This document shows, one piece after another, positions 7,446 to 7,782 of a DNA stretch of 7,782 nucleotides (position 1 is the first letter of the stretch; each line of letters opens with the position of its first letter). The DNA comes from Chromatiaceae bacterium (lineage in GTDB: Bacteria; Pseudomonadota; Gammaproteobacteria; Chromatiales; Chromatiaceae): contig DTXR01000523.1 in the NCBI GenBank assembly GCA_012962365.1, positions 1 to 7,782 on the forward strand. The letters run 5' to 3'. Below the pieces are notes generated by a model that was not told the DNA's origin, did not search any database, and worked only from the letters and a program-made list of their open reading frames with translations. The translations under genes and the position numbers were made by a program.

Positions 7446-7446
7446 T
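7422..7446 (-). terminator. Weak intrinsic-terminator candidate downstream of the entericidin gene
   Basis: On the minus strand ACAGC, a 10-nt loop and GCTGT form a 5-bp stem followed immediately by a run of T (7426-7422). The geometry is that of a rho-independent terminator, but the stem is short and the loop long. It would end leftward transcription from the lipoprotein gene before the che promoter. Confidence 0.3.
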
Positions 7447-7470
7447 CGTTCTGATTGTGGTGGGAAGCCG

Positions 7471-7496
7471 CAGGGAAGGGCGTCAGCCCCTCCCTG
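7471..7496. other. GC-rich stem-loop between lipoprotein gene and cheA
   Basis: CAGGGAAGGGC (7471-7481), loop GTCA, and GCCCCTCCCTG (7486-7496) pair over 11 positions with a single A-C mismatch. This is the strongest hairpin in the intergenic region. Neither strand has a T tract directly after it, so it is not a typical intrinsic terminator. It may stabilise the 3' end of the lipoprotein mRNA or act as a transcription barrier. Confidence 0.5.
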
Positions 7497-7514
7497 AAAC
7501 GAGAACATCAGGTG

Positions 7515-7535
7515 CGGAAAACCTTGCGTTTTCCG
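7515..7535. terminator. Perfect 8-bp inverted repeat just after the entericidin stop
   Basis: CGGAAAAC (7515-7522), loop CTTGC, and GTTTTCCG (7528-7535) form a perfect 8-bp stem that begins 10 nt beyond the lipoprotein stop codon. Its position fits a 3'-end or terminator hairpin for that gene, but no T run follows on the minus strand. The call as a terminator is therefore tentative; the inverted repeat itself is certain. Confidence 0.45.
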
Positions 7536-7545
7536 GTCAATAGGC

Positions 7546-7686
7546 TCAATGCTTCTTGGCGGTGTCCTCTATTGCTTCGCCGCCTTTCTGAATGTCCTTG
7601 CCAACGCCTTCCATGGTACTGCAACCGCTGATACCAAGCACGGAAATGAGGGACAGAAGGCTGGCTACGATTAAAATATTCTTCAT
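7546..7686 (-). CDS. Entericidin A/B-family small lipoprotein
   Basis: I found a 46-residue frame too short for usual gene callers. It opens with a signal peptide (MKN, then hydrophobic residues 4-19) and a lipobox ending in Gly21-Cys22, so the mature lipoprotein would have about 25 residues beginning CSTMEGVGKDIQKGGEAIED. The C-terminal GVGKDIQKGGEAI segment is the hallmark of the entericidin family, small membrane-anchored lipoproteins. E. coli EcnB is a bacteriolytic lipoprotein under stationary-phase control and EcnA its antidote; which role this single gene has cannot be told. AGGA lies 7 nt before the ATG at 7686. It is transcribed in the same direction as the che operon but is separated by hairpins and the FliA-like promoter, so it is probably independent. 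Confidence 0.88.
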   Translation of the reverse strand: MKNILIVASLLSLISVLGISGCSTMEGVGKDIQKGGEAIEDTAKKH

Positions 7687-7724
7687 GATTTCGTCCTAAT
7701 GAAAAGTTGTTTCAAGTGCTTCAA

Positions 7725-7752
7725 ATATTAGCCCATCGGGATTCAGATTCCA
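7725..7752 (-). promoter_or_regulatory. Possible promoter for the entericidin gene
   Basis: On the minus strand TGGAAT (7752-7747), a 16-nt spacer and TAATAT (7730-7725) resemble a sigma-70 or sigma-S type promoter, matching 3 of 6 and 4 of 6 consensus bases. It lies about 39 nt before the start codon in an AT-rich stretch. The match is weak, and the rest of 7753-7782 shows no recognisable gene. Confidence 0.25.
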
Positions 7753-7782
7753 TAGATGGGCGCCAGGTGGGCATTCTGGGCG

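Noticed and set aside
1..7782. CRISPR arrays, tRNA or rRNA genes, insertion sequences, phage genes
   Set aside because: No regularly spaced repeats, cloverleaf sequences, transposase or phage motifs were seen; nearly all of the window is accounted for by the che operon.

Overview
The window holds one chemotaxis signalling operon on the minus strand, preceded by a small lipoprotein gene. The protein types, the moderately GC-rich composition, the Aer-type receptor and the FliA-like promoter point to a flagellated proteobacterium, most likely a gammaproteobacterium. Nothing in the sequence names the genus.

Layout in the direction of transcription (right to left): an entericidin-family lipoprotein gene (7686-7546); an intergenic stretch with several inverted repeats and a short direct repeat (7545-7380); a good match to a sigma-28 (FliA) promoter (7379-7353); cheA (7297-5156); cheW (5137-4616); a 906-residue chemoreceptor (4580-1860); a small STAS-domain gene (1857-1567); cheR (1570-716); and cheB, which runs off the left edge (691-1). 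The gaps inside the che operon are 18, 35 and 2 nt, then a 4-nt overlap, then 24 nt, so one transcript is very likely. No cheY, cheZ or cheD lies inside the window.

The receptor is the most interesting object. It joins an Aer-type PAS with the FAD-site residues, a membrane hairpin and HAMP, an Aer2-type PAS with the residues used for heme and oxygen binding at the same spacing, a di-HAMP unit, a gap-free Tsr-class (36H) signalling hairpin, a complete CZB zinc-binding motif and a C-terminal CheR-docking pentapeptide. It looks like an intracellular redox, oxygen and possibly zinc/oxidant integrator.

The remaining genes form the pathway around it. CheA and CheW couple to the receptor tip. CheR carries the glycine-rich beta-subdomain loop expected of pentapeptide-binding methyltransferases and would dock on the receptor tail. 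CheB would demethylate the receptor. The STAS protein sits between receptor and cheR and lacks the usual phosphorylatable Ser/Thr, so its role is open. The order cheA-cheW-receptor-x-cheR-cheB resembles the Pseudomonas Che2/Aer2 cluster, but with a STAS gene, no cheD in the window and an apparent flagellar-regulon promoter.
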